Of a DNA stretch of 22,791 nucleotides, positions 14,593-21,779 are shown piece by piece (position 1 is the first letter of the stretch; the number at the start of each line of letters is the position of its first letter). A model generated the notes under the pieces. It was given only the letters and a program-made list of their open reading frames with translations, ran no database searches and had not been told where the DNA came from. Source of the stretch: Actinomycetes bacterium (lineage in GTDB: Bacteria > Actinomycetota > Thermoleophilia > Solirubrobacterales > 70-9); assembly GCA_023434465.1 (NCBI GenBank), contig JAEYSQ010000008.1:1-22791 (forward strand), written 5' to 3'. Made by a program: the position numbers and the translations under genes.

Positions 14593-15804
14593 ATGGCACG
14601 AGCTTCCACTGGCAAAAGGCGGGGCGTCGGCTCCCGGATCGGCTGGCCCCTCAAGATCTTCGTGGGTGCCCTGCTGATCCTGCTCGTGCTGATCATCCTC
14701 AACGCCTTCGCGCTCAACAACGAGACGAAATCCGCCCACTTGAACGTCCCCGACGCGCAACTGGTCGAGACCACGAGCGGCCAGATCCAGGTGCTGGATA
14801 CCGGCCTGCCGCCGAACGAACGACCGGCCGCCGACGGTTCGGTGATCAGCCTCCTCGAACCGGCCTCGCTTCCGATCGTCCTGATCCACGGCTCGGCCGG
14901 GGCGATCAATTGGTGGGATGACCTGATCCCGCTCCTCGAGGAGGACCATCGGGTGATCGCGGTCGACATGCTCGGCTATGGCGGCTCCGACAAGCCCGAT
15001 TCCGACTACTCGATCGAAACCCAGGCCAACCTGATCGCCCAGGTCCTGGGCAAGCGCGACGTTCCCGAAGCGATACTGGTCGGACACTCGCTCGGGGGCA
15101 AGGTGGTGACCTCGGTCGCCGAGCAGTCGCCCGACCTGGTCGCCGGTGTGGTCATCATCGACACGGCGCCCGACAACTCTTTCGGTGGCCTTTCGGGCGG
15201 TGCCCGGGCAACCCGCACCCCGCTGCTCGGCCAGGCCCTTTGGCGGATCGCTCCCGATTCGATGATCAGGAAGAACGTCGAGCAGGGCTTCGCGCCGGGT
15301 TACGAAGTGCCGGACAAGTACGTCGAGGACGTCCGCGAAATGACCTATCCCGCCTACAAGGATTCCGCCGTCCGTAGCGAGGAGTACACCGAGACCGGGT
15401 CGCTGCCGGACCGCCTGAGCGGGACCGGCAAGCCGCTTCTGGTCATCTTCGGCGAGCAGGACCAGATCTACGACGCCCGCGAGGCCCTCAGCGCCTACGC
15501 CGCGATCCCCGGCTCCGACACACTGTTGATCCCAGATTCCGGCCATTCACCCCAGATCGAGACTCCGGAGAAGACCGCCGGGGCCATCAATGCGTTCGCC
15601 GACGGAATCTCCGTGCGGGCAGACCGGAAAGCCGCCCTGAAGCAAAAGGCCGAACGGGCCCGGAACCAGGCCAGACAAAAATCCCGCAAGGCCGCCAGGC
15701 GGAAATCCGCCAGCGTCGCCAGACAAAAATCCCGCAAGGCCGCCAGACGGAAGGCGAACCGGGCGAAGCAGGTTGCAAATTCCAAGGTCGAACCGGCAAA
15801 TTAG
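14593..15804 (+). CDS. membrane-anchored alpha/beta hydrolase with basic tail
   Basis: The 403-residue protein has an N-terminal transmembrane anchor (about 21-40) followed by an alpha/beta-hydrolase fold. The oxyanion/HG motif is VLIHGSAG (97-104), the nucleophile Ser166 lies in VGHSLGGK, the acid is Asp290 (or Asp294) in FGEQDQIYD, and the base is His318 in DSGHSPQIE. The triad looks complete. The substrate is not deducible; haloperoxidase/epoxide-hydrolase-like esterases share this layout. Residues about 345-393 form a Lys/Arg/Ala/Gln tail containing a near-perfect tandem repeat ARQKSRKAARRK. The gene diverges from murA and converges on the small zinc-motif protein. Confidence 0.86.
   Translation: MARASTGKRRGVGSRIGWPLKIFVGALLILLVLIILNAFALNNETKSAHLNVPDAQLVETTSGQIQVLDTGLPPNERPAADGSVISLLEPASLPIVLIHGSAGAINWWDDLIPLLEEDHRVIAVDMLGYGGSDKPDSDYSIETQANLIAQVLGKRDVPEAILVGHSLGGKVVTSVAEQSPDLVAGVVIIDTAPDNSFGGLSGGARATRTPLLGQALWRIAPDSMIRKNVEQGFAPGYEVPDKYVEDVREMTYPAYKDSAVRSEEYTETGSLPDRLSGTGKPLLVIFGEQDQIYDAREALSAYAAIPGSDTLLIPDSGHSPQIETPEKTAGAINAFADGISVRADRKAALKQKAERARNQARQKSRKAARRKSASVARQKSRKAARRKANRAKQVANSKVEPAN
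15670..15752 (+). repeat. in-frame 35-bp direct repeat, 48-bp period
   Basis: Bases 15670-15704 and 15718-15752 match at 34 of 35 positions (GCCAGACAAAAATCCCGCAA and onward). The period of 48 bases is 16 codons, so the reading frame is kept and the tail motif ARQKSRKAARRK is doubled. It looks like a recent tandem duplication. Confidence 0.85.
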
Positions 15805-15829
15805 CCGGGTAAGCAGATAACCCAGCTAA
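15801..15829 (+). terminator. terminator hairpin at the end of the hydrolase gene
   Basis: TTAGCCGGGT (15801-15810) pairs with ACCCAGCTAA (15820-15829) with one mismatch and a 9-base loop. The left arm contains the hydrolase stop codon TAG. No T-run follows. Confidence 0.5.
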
Positions 15830-15834
15830 GGCAA

Positions 15835-15861
15835 GACCAGGTGCGCGGACTTTGCCTGGTC
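15835..15861 (-). terminator. terminator hairpin at the end of the CxxC protein gene
   Basis: GACCAGG (15835-15841) pairs exactly with CCTGGTC (15855-15861) around a 13-base loop. It overlaps the stop codon of the minus-strand gene and sits 6 bases from the preceding hairpin, so each convergent gene has its own. Confidence 0.45.
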
Positions 15862-16195
15862 AGGGGGCGAAGTGGCCGCCGGCCTTGGCCCAGTCGAGCA
15901 GGGCTTCCTTGTCTTCGAAGCTGTCGGGGATGCGGTGCTCGCCGCGGTGGTGGACGAGGTAGAGGGCGTTCTCGCCCAGATCTTCCCCGGTAGCGCTGCT
16001 CACGGTCGGCGCATCGGACGGAACCTCGACGCCCTTCCAGATGTGCCACTGGTCCTTCTCCATCAGGAAGGGAACTATGTGCTCGAGCCGGCAGAAGGCA
16101 GTGCCCAGCGACTTGTCCGGCCAGAGCAGCCGGTAACCCTGGTCCTCCTCGAGTTCCACTCCGCACCAGTCACACTGTCCGCCCTGTTTTGCCAT
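15860..16195 (-). CDS. small uncharacterised protein with CxxC and CxxxH motifs
   Basis: I do not recognise this 111-residue protein. Residues 8-11 are CDWC and residues 35-39 are CRLEH, so Cys8, Cys11, Cys35 and His39 could bind one zinc ion in a small treble-clef-like finger. The rest is rich in Trp, Glu and Asp (LLWPDKSLGTAF, DQWHIWKGVEVP, NALYLVHHRGEHRIPD). There is no signal peptide or membrane segment, so it is probably cytoplasmic. GGAAAGG precedes the ATG. It diverges from imuB, with only 83 bases between the start codons, and the LexA box lies in that gap. Shared SOS control is possible, although the box is far nearer to imuB. Confidence 0.72.
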   Translation of the reverse strand: MAKQGGQCDWCGVELEEDQGYRLLWPDKSLGTAFCRLEHIVPFLMEKDQWHIWKGVEVPSDAPTVSSATGEDLGENALYLVHHRGEHRIPDSFEDKEALLDWAKAGGHFAP

Positions 16196-16238
16196 CGTCG
16201 CCTTTCCGGTTTTCGGACAAGCCTACGCCCTCGACCTC

Positions 16239-16275
16239 TTGACCCGGCCGGCCCGGATATGCGAACATATGTTCG
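16239..16275 (+). promoter_or_regulatory. candidate imuB promoter overlapping its LexA operator
   Basis: TTGACC at 16239-16244 is a good -35. Eighteen bases later lies GAACAT (16263-16268), and TATGTT (16268-16273) also fits the loose actinobacterial TAnnnT -10. Both lie inside the LexA palindrome. Transcription would start at or within a few bases of the ATG at 16279, giving a leaderless or nearly leaderless mRNA. Confidence 0.4.
16262..16275. promoter_or_regulatory. LexA (SOS) box controlling the imuB operon
   Basis: CGAACATATGTTCG is a perfect 14-bp palindrome and an exact match to the CGAAC-N4-GTTCG operator known for Bacillus and actinobacterial LexA. It ends 3 bases before the imuB start codon. 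ImuB and DnaE2 are established SOS genes in mycobacteria, so function and site agree. Confidence 0.9.
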
Positions 16276-16278
16276 TAC

Positions 16279-17490
16279 ATGATCGTTTGCGTCCTGCTTC
16301 CCCTTCTGGCCCTCCGAGCATCCCTTGAACAGGCACAAAACCGCTTGTTGGAGCCGATTGCGCTAGCTCCGCAGCATGACGGCCCGCAACTGACCGGGGA
16401 AGTCTCCCCGGCCGCCTACCGGCTCGGCGTGCGAGCCGGTATGGGAGTCGGCGAGGCGATCGACATCTGTCCCGAGCTGGTTCTGATCACTCCGGACCCG
16501 ACCCGGGCCGGCCAGATCTGGGAGGCAGTCCTGACCCGGATCGAGTCCACCGGTGCCGCGGTTGAATCGGAGCGTGACGGCGAAGCATTCTTCGATGCGA
16601 CGGGAATCGAGCGGCTCCACGGCGGACTCGAAGGAGTGATCGAAGCGGTCGAAGCAAAACTGGGCCCAAACTTCCTTCTCGCCGCTGCCCCGACCCGACT
16701 CGCCGCTCTCGCCCTGGCTGGCGATCAGCCGGTTGACCGGTTGCCCGAAAAACAGCGGATCCTCCCGCCGGAAGACGTGACCTCCTTTCTCTCCCGGATG
16801 CCGGTGGCAATCCTGCTGGACCGGCTGCCCGCTCCGGCGACGGAGGTTCGCCGGATGCTGGAGGCGATGCGACGGCTCGGTCTCAGGACCCTGGGTGACC
16901 TCGCCGCCCTGCCGGTCGATGCGCTCGCCGACCGGTTCGGCCCGACCGGCCTGGCCGCTCGTGATCTCGCCCTGGGAATCGAAGGCCCGATCCGGCCCCG
17001 GGTTCCCTTCGAGCAGATCACCGAGTGGCTGGACCTGCCCGACGCGGCCTCCGGGACCCACCTCGAAGGGGGCCTGACAATCCTTTGCGACCGGCTCGCC
17101 GCACGACTCCGGGCGACCGGCACGAGCGCCCGGATCCTCGCCGTCGAGGCCCGGCTCATGGGCGGAGGGAGCTGGTCACACCAGGCGTCCCCGAGGCAGC
17201 CCATGGCCTCGTCTCCCCTGCTCCGTCTGCTGCTTTTTCCCGCCCTCGAGCAGCTTCCTCGGCCGGCCGACCGGCTCGGACTGCGGGTACTGGAGACGGC
17301 CCCCCAGGCCGCCGATCAGCTGGAGGTGATTCATCGCCCCGGCGAAACCCGTCGGCGGCGACTGGGCGAGGCGGCCCGCCAGGTCCGGGCCGCAGTCGGC
17401 GAGAGCGCCCTGATGCGGATCCTTGAAACCGAGCCCGAGTCCCGCCTGCCCGAAAGGCGAATGCTCCTGACCCCGTACTCGACCGAATGA
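16279..17490 (+). CDS. imuB: ImuB-type Y-family DNA polymerase homologue, catalytically inactive
   Basis: An accessory factor of the SOS mutasome, thought to bring DnaE2 to the beta clamp at DNA lesions. The 403-residue protein follows the Y-family order: palm, fingers, helix-hairpin-helix (about 203-234, LRTLGDLAALPVDALADRFG) and little finger. The first catalytic motif, normally with DxD, reads MIVCVLLPLLALRAS. The second, normally SxDEAFLD, reads RDGEAFFD near residues 99-106, so the catalytic Asp residues are lost and only Glu102 remains. That fits ImuB rather than DinB. I see no canonical QLxLF clamp motif at its C-terminus. The start at 16279 matches the family's N-terminus and lies 3 bases after the LexA box. 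Its stop overlaps the next gene. Confidence 0.88.
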   Translation: MIVCVLLPLLALRASLEQAQNRLLEPIALAPQHDGPQLTGEVSPAAYRLGVRAGMGVGEAIDICPELVLITPDPTRAGQIWEAVLTRIESTGAAVESERDGEAFFDATGIERLHGGLEGVIEAVEAKLGPNFLLAAAPTRLAALALAGDQPVDRLPEKQRILPPEDVTSFLSRMPVAILLDRLPAPATEVRRMLEAMRRLGLRTLGDLAALPVDALADRFGPTGLAARDLALGIEGPIRPRVPFEQITEWLDLPDAASGTHLEGGLTILCDRLAARLRATGTSARILAVEARLMGGGSWSHQASPRQPMASSPLLRLLLFPALEQLPRPADRLGLRVLETAPQAADQLEVIHRPGETRRRRLGEAARQVRAAVGESALMRILETEPESRLPERRMLLTPYSTE

Positions 17491-17759
17491 GACGGGCGAT
17501 GATGGCCACCTCAGGAACCCGGGCGACCCGGCTGTATGAGCCGCGGCCGGTCGATGTCGCCAGCGATACCGGCAACTCCCCGATCCAGGTCAACGACATC
17601 GACGTGGTCCAGATCCGGGAGGAGTGGATCGTCGAGGACGGCTGGTGGTCCGCCGCTCCGATCAGCCGCTGGTACTTCGAGGTGGTGCTGATCGATGGCC
17701 GTGACCTGACCGTCTTCCGTGCCTTCCCTTCCGGCCAGTGGTTCGCCCAGCGGGCCTGA
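17487..17759 (+). CDS. DUF6504 family protein
   Basis: A 90-residue protein resembling DUF6504, which occurs as a small protein beside, or as a C-terminal piece of, ImuB-type polymerases in actinobacteria. The N-terminal RLYEPRPVDV stretch is followed by a Trp-rich core (REEWIVEDGWWSAAPISRWYFEVVL) and a final strand-rich segment LTVFRAFPSGQWFAQRA. It overlaps imuB by 4 nt (ATGA), so translation is probably coupled and it likely acts with ImuB; this last point is inference. A second ATG five codons on (17502) is an alternative start. The biochemical role of the family is unknown to me. Confidence 0.75.
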   Translation: MRRAMMATSGTRATRLYEPRPVDVASDTGNSPIQVNDIDVVQIREEWIVEDGWWSAAPISRWYFEVVLIDGRDLTVFRAFPSGQWFAQRA

Positions 17760-17855
17760 TGATTTTGTGGAAGACCGAAAAGGCAAAAGAGGGTCATAAT
17801 CGCCCACTTCTGCCTTCTCGTTTCCCCGGAACCCTGAGTCGGCCTCGGGGATGAG

Positions 17856-20800
17856 ATGGCGTACGTCGAACTTCACTGCCACTCGTCCTTCTCTTTCCTG
17901 GACGGGGCCTCCTCTCCTCTGGAGCTGGCCCAGCAGGCCGCCGAGCTGGGGTACCCGGCACTGGCCCTGACCGACCACGACGGGATCTGGGGGTCGATGG
18001 AGTTCGCGGTCGCCTGCAAAGGGGCCGGGATCCGGGCGATCACCGGCACCGAGCTGACCGTCGAGCACGAAGGCCGGCTCTTCCATCTCACCCTGCTGGT
18101 CGAAAGCCAGGCCGGGTACCACAATCTCTGCCGGCTTCTGACCAAGGCCCACGCTCCGACCCGGGACGGCCGCGACCGGCGGGCAACCCAGCCCCGGGTG
18201 CCGCTGGAAGAGTTGGCTGAACGGGCCGAAGGGCTGATCTGCCTGACCGGCTGTGCCAGGCAAGGGCTGATCCCGGCGACCTGGGCCGACGGCGATCTCG
18301 GTCGCGGTGAAACCCTGGCCCGGAAGCTACGGCGCTGGTTCACGCCGGCCAACCTGCGAATCGAGATCCAGCGGCCCTACTGGCGCCACGACCATGCCCG
18401 TAACCGCTGGCTGGCCGACCTTGCCCGGCGTCTCGAGCTGCGACTCGTCGCGACCGGCAACGTCCACAGCCATCGACCGGACCGGGCCCGCCTGCAGGAT
18501 GCCCTGGTCGCGGTCCGGCTGGGCTCGACCCTGGTCGACTCCGAACCCCACCGACGGGGCAACACGACCTCCAGCATGGCTTCACCTAGCCAGATGGCCG
18601 CCCGCTTTCCGGATCATCCTGAAGCTGTGGCCGAGACCGTCCGGGTGGCCGAACGCCTGACCTTCGACCTCGAGCGGGGGCTTGGCTATCGCTATCCGCA
18701 GCAGGGGGATCCGGCCACCGACCGGGAACTGGCCGGACTCTGCTGGTCACGGATCGACGAGCGCTACCGCGACAACCCCCGGGAACCCGAGGCCAGGACC
18801 CGACTGGAGAACGAGCTGAAGATCATCCGCGGACTCGGCCTCTCCGGGTTTTTCCTGCTTCACCACGACCTGTTGGAGCTGGCCCGCGAGGTGGCGACCG
18901 AGGTGCGAGGCACCTCCTCGGCCCGGGGCGTGCTGCCACCGGGCCGCGGCCGGGGCTCGTCGGTCAGCTCGATCGTCTGTTACCTGACCGGTCTTTCGCA
19001 TATCGACCCGGTCAAGGCCGAGCTCTTCACCGGCCGCTTCCTCAACGAGGAGGTCAGCACGATCCCCGACATTGACCTTGACTTCCCCCGGGACATCCGC
19101 GAACGCCTGATCCCCCGCATCCATCAGCGTTACGGCCGTGACCGCTCGGCCCTGGTCGCCGCCTTCCCCACCTATCGCTCCCGGGGCGCGATCCGGGACT
19201 TCGGCAAGGTTCTGGGGATCCCGGAAACAGAAATCGAGCGCGCCGCCCGGGCGGTCGATTTCCACAGTGGTTCCGATGATTTCGAGCGTGACCTGACCCA
19301 GGCGATCGGACGCGAACGCGCCCATTCCGCCGCCTGGAAGCACCTCGCCTGGCTCTCCCGCGAGGCCCGCACCCTGCCTCGTCACGCTTCCCAGCACTCG
19401 GGAGGCATGGTGATCGCGACCCGGCCGCTGATCGAGATCTGCCCGGTCGTGCCGGCGGCGATGGAGGAGCGCCAGATCGTCCAATGGGACAAGGACTCAT
19501 GTCAGGATGCGGGCTTCCTCAAGATCGACCTGCTCGGGTTGGGCATGCTCTCGGCGGTCGAGCGGTCGATCGACGAGATTCACCGGATCCGCGGCGAGAC
19601 GGTTGACCTGAGCCGGATCGACCTCGACGACCGGGAGGTCTTCGGGATGATCAAGCGAGCCGAGACAACCGGCGTCTTCCAGATCGAGAGCCGGGCCCAG
19701 ATGCAGATGCTGCCCCGCATGCTGCCGGACAACATCGATGATCTGACGATCCAGGTCGCGCTGATCAGGCCCGGTCCAATCCAGGGCGGTGCCGTCCACC
19801 CCTATGTGGAACGGCGACGGAAGCTGCGGGAGGATCCCGATTACGAGATCCCCTTCGCCCACGACCTGCTGCGACCGGTCCTCGGGGAGACCCACGGCGT
19901 GATCATCTTCCAGGAGCAGGTGATCGAGGTGGCGATGCATATCGCCGGTTTCAGCTCTTCCGAAGCCGAATCACTCAGGAGGGCGATGAGCCGCAAGCGC
20001 TCCCGGCGCTCTCTAGAAGCTCATCACCAGCGCTTCGTCGAGGGAGCGACGGCCAACGGGGTGCCGGCTGAGATCGCCGATGGCATTTTCGACCAGATCA
20101 TCGGCTTCTCGGGATTTGGCTTTCCCAAGGCGCATTCTGCGGCCTTTGGCCTGCTCGCCTACCAGTCGGCCTGGCTCAAGCATCACTACGCACCCGAGTA
20201 TCTGGCTTCGCTTCTGAACGAGCAGCCGATGGGTTTCTATCCGCCCGATTCCCTGGTCCAGGAAGCGAAACGGACCGGAGTCGAGGTGCTGCCCCCGGAT
20301 GTGAACCGCAGCCGGGTCGAATGTGTCACCGAGTGGCCGGAAACGACGGGCTCCGGGACGGTGGAGCAGCCGGCGGTACGAATCGGGCTCGGTTACATCA
20401 AGGGCGTCAAAGAGGAGGAGATGGAAAGGCTGGTGACCGAGCGGGATCGCGGTGGTGTTTTCGGCGATCTGGGTGATCTCGCCTCCCGCCAGCCGCTGCC
20501 CCGCCGTGACCTCGAGCAGCTCGCCTGGGCCGGTGCCCTGCGGTCACTGCCGCGGGGTGAGCGGGTAGCCGGACTCTGGGGGGTCGGTCTTTCGGCCGCC
20601 CGACGCCCGGTCACCGGCGGCAGGCAGCTCGCCCTGCCGATCGACTCCGGGGAAGCCCCCGAACTGGCCGAACCGCAGGACTGGGCCCGGGTGCAGGCCG
20701 AGTACAGCTCGATCGGCATGACCCTGGAGGGCCACCCGATGGAACTTGCCCGCCGTCAGATCCCTGAGACTGTCCTGCCGACAACCGAAGCAGCGGCTCT

Positions 20801-21113
20801 GTCCGACCGGAGCTGGGCCGAGGTGGCCGGCCTGCAGGTAGCCCGCCAGCGCCCCGAAACCGCCCACGGGGTGATCTTCATCCTGATCGAAGACGAACAC
20901 GGAACGCTCAACCTGATCCTGCCACCGAGGGTCGCCCGCCGCCACCGGCATGTGATCCGGACCGCGACCCTGATCAAAGCCAACGGACGCATCGAAACCA
21001 GCCAGGGCGTGGTCAATCTGCTGGTTCGTGGACTGACCGAGATCCATCCCCCGGATCCCCGTATCAAAGCCCTGGCACCGGTTGGGTTCAACTTCGGAAG
21101 GCGCGGACGATGA
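17856..21113 (+). CDS. dnaE2: error-prone DNA polymerase DnaE2
   Basis: C-family polymerase for SOS-induced translesion synthesis and mutagenesis. The 1085-residue protein is complete. The N-terminal PHP domain has ELHCHSSFSFLDGAS and LALTDHDG. The polymerase core has PPGRGRGSSVSSIVCYLTG and PDIDLDF with catalytic Asp405 and Asp407. The third catalytic Asp558 is in FLKIDLLGLG. FGFPKAHSAAFGLLAYQSAWLKHHY lies in the fingers region. A clamp-binding-like motif QLALPI lies at 924-929, where DnaE1 has its own, and an OB fold follows (FILIEDEHGTLNLIL). The length and order fit DnaE2 rather than replicative DnaE1. ATG 17856 has GGGGA just upstream. The 96-base gap after the DUF6504 gene has a possible -10 (CATAAT, 17795-17800) but no clear -35, so it probably relies mainly on the imuB promoter. 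Confidence 0.95.
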   Translation: MAYVELHCHSSFSFLDGASSPLELAQQAAELGYPALALTDHDGIWGSMEFAVACKGAGIRAITGTELTVEHEGRLFHLTLLVESQAGYHNLCRLLTKAHAPTRDGRDRRATQPRVPLEELAERAEGLICLTGCARQGLIPATWADGDLGRGETLARKLRRWFTPANLRIEIQRPYWRHDHARNRWLADLARRLELRLVATGNVHSHRPDRARLQDALVAVRLGSTLVDSEPHRRGNTTSSMASPSQMAARFPDHPEAVAETVRVAERLTFDLERGLGYRYPQQGDPATDRELAGLCWSRIDERYRDNPREPEARTRLENELKIIRGLGLSGFFLLHHDLLELAREVATEVRGTSSARGVLPPGRGRGSSVSSIVCYLTGLSHIDPVKAELFTGRFLNEEVSTIPDIDLDFPRDIRERLIPRIHQRYGRDRSALVAAFPTYRSRGAIRDFGKVLGIPETEIERAARAVDFHSGSDDFERDLTQAIGRERAHSAAWKHLAWLSREARTLPRHASQHSGGMVIATRPLIEICPVVPAAMEERQIVQWDKDSCQDAGFLKIDLLGLGMLSAVERSIDEIHRIRGETVDLSRIDLDDREVFGMIKRAETTGVFQIESRAQMQMLPRMLPDNIDDLTIQVALIRPGPIQGGAVHPYVERRRKLREDPDYEIPFAHDLLRPVLGETHGVIIFQEQVIEVAMHIAGFSSSEAESLRRAMSRKRSRRSLEAHHQRFVEGATANGVPAEIADGIFDQIIGFSGFGFPKAHSAAFGLLAYQSAWLKHHYAPEYLASLLNEQPMGFYPPDSLVQEAKRTGVEVLPPDVNRSRVECVTEWPETTGSGTVEQPAVRIGLGYIKGVKEEEMERLVTERDRGGVFGDLGDLASRQPLPRRDLEQLAWAGALRSLPRGERVAGLWGVGLSAARRPVTGGRQLALPIDSGEAPELAEPQDWARVQAEYSSIGMTLEGHPMELARRQIPETVLPTTEAAALSDRSWAEVAGLQVARQRPETAHGVIFILIEDEHGTLNLILPPRVARRHRHVIRTATLIKANGRIETSQGVVNLLVRGLTEIHPPDPRIKALAPVGFNFGRRGR

Positions 21114-21136
21114 CCCCGCAAAATGCGAACAAAGAG

Positions 21137-21150
21137 CAAACGCGTGTTCG
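21137..21150. promoter_or_regulatory. LexA-like box 1 downstream of dnaE2
   Basis: CAAACGCGTGTTCG matches CGAAC-N4-GTTCG with one substitution in the left half-site. It starts 24 bases after the dnaE2 stop. A further CGAAC half-site lies at 21126-21130. Confidence 0.5.
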
Positions 21151-21234
21151 TATCTGCAACCCGGGCGGGAGAGCTTCGCGAATCCCAGTTTGGCTCTACA
21201 GCAGGTTTTCCTGTTCATTTTGCACGACATCTTG

Positions 21235-21248
21235 CAAACATGTGTTCG
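21235..21248. promoter_or_regulatory. LexA-like box 2 downstream of dnaE2
   Basis: CAAACATGTGTTCG has one mismatch to the LexA consensus and the same altered left half-site as box 1. Its start is 98 bases after that of box 1 and 37 bases before that of box 3. Confidence 0.6.
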
Positions 21249-21271
21249 TGTCCGACCGGGGGCCTAAATTA

Positions 21272-21285
21272 CGAACCTATGTTCG
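21272..21285. promoter_or_regulatory. LexA box 3 at the start of the small ORF
   Basis: CGAACCTATGTTCG is an exact CGAAC-N4-GTTCG operator. It contains TATGTT, the same -10-like hexamer found in the imuB operator, and the ATG of the following ORF (21279). A transcript from this -10 would begin around 21289, so the true start codon may be further downstream. Confidence 0.8.
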
Positions 21286-21722
21286 TGCAGAAAGAAAGTA
21301 AAAGCAGCCGGGTAGCAGCCCGGGCGGCAGATGCCCTCGACCTGATGATCGAGTTCGCCACTCTCGGCGAGTACGGTCTCGAGTACCCCGAACCGGTCCG
21401 CGAGAGCAGCCGCAGGAACACCACTCCCGACCTCCCTTCGGATCGACCTGTGACCGCCCGGACGGCGTCCGCAGCCGGACACCGCCACGGTACCGGCACC
21501 CAGAAGCATCGTCAGGGTCGTCGTCCCTGTCAACCAGGTCGCACCCGGGTCGACCTGCCCGGCTGGGGCGAGCGTCCCGGTCGCGAGGTGCCTGGCGTCC
21601 AGCCGGGACGCCGCCACAAGGCCGAAGCTGGCGAGCATCGCCGGAGCAAGCCGCGCAATCGCCCGTCTTCCGCGCTGCCCGCCGTCCTCAGGCCGCCTCG
21701 CATCAGGCTTGAGGCCGCCTGA
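21279..21722 (+). CDS. small unknown ORF behind a LexA operator array
   Basis: I do not recognise this 147-codon frame. Its first part (SRVAARAADALDLMIEFATLGEYGLEYPEP and on, to about residue 50) has strong G/C-ending codons and looks like a real helical protein. After about 21420-21470 the codon bias in this frame weakens and the G/C-richest codon position moves, while the translation becomes Arg/Gly/Pro-rich. The gene may therefore be shorter, frameshifted or decayed. Possible starts are ATG 21279 inside LexA box 3, GTG 21285, or ATG 21345. The stop falls in the right arm of a strong terminator, which supports a real transcription unit. No membrane segment or known motif is visible. Confidence 0.4.
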   Translation: MFVQKESKSSRVAARAADALDLMIEFATLGEYGLEYPEPVRESSRRNTTPDLPSDRPVTARTASAAGHRHGTGTQKHRQGRRPCQPGRTRVDLPGWGERPGREVPGVQPGRRHKAEAGEHRRSKPRNRPSSALPAVLRPPRIRLEAA

Positions 21723-21727
21723 GGACC
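21685..21727 (+). terminator. strong 16-bp-stem terminator hairpin
   Basis: Bases 21685-21700 pair with 21712-21727 (GTCCTCAGGCCGCCTC with GAGGCCGCCTGAGGAC) with a single mismatch and an 11-base loop. It lies between the small + strand ORF and the convergent M28 peptidase gene, so it may serve both directions. Confidence 0.65.
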
Positions 21728-21779
21728 GGTGTCAACCTGCCTCGGCGGCAATCAAGCCGACGCCCCGTCCCCGGGACGC

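Noticed and set aside
17795..17800. CATAAT as a separate dnaE2 promoter
   Set aside because: No -35 at a suitable distance and no LexA box nearby; the gap is short enough for cotranscription with imuB.
21123..21278. Upstream extension of the small SOS ORF to an ATG at 21123
   Set aside because: The extension crosses all three LexA boxes and lacks the G/C-ending codon bias of real genes here.
21264..21638. A 124-codon minus-strand frame opposite the small SOS ORF, with a hydrophobic N-terminal half
   Set aside because: No ribosome-binding site, and its last third has poor codon bias where the + frame is clearly better. It would also read into the LexA boxes. Kept only as an alternative explanation of the phase change.
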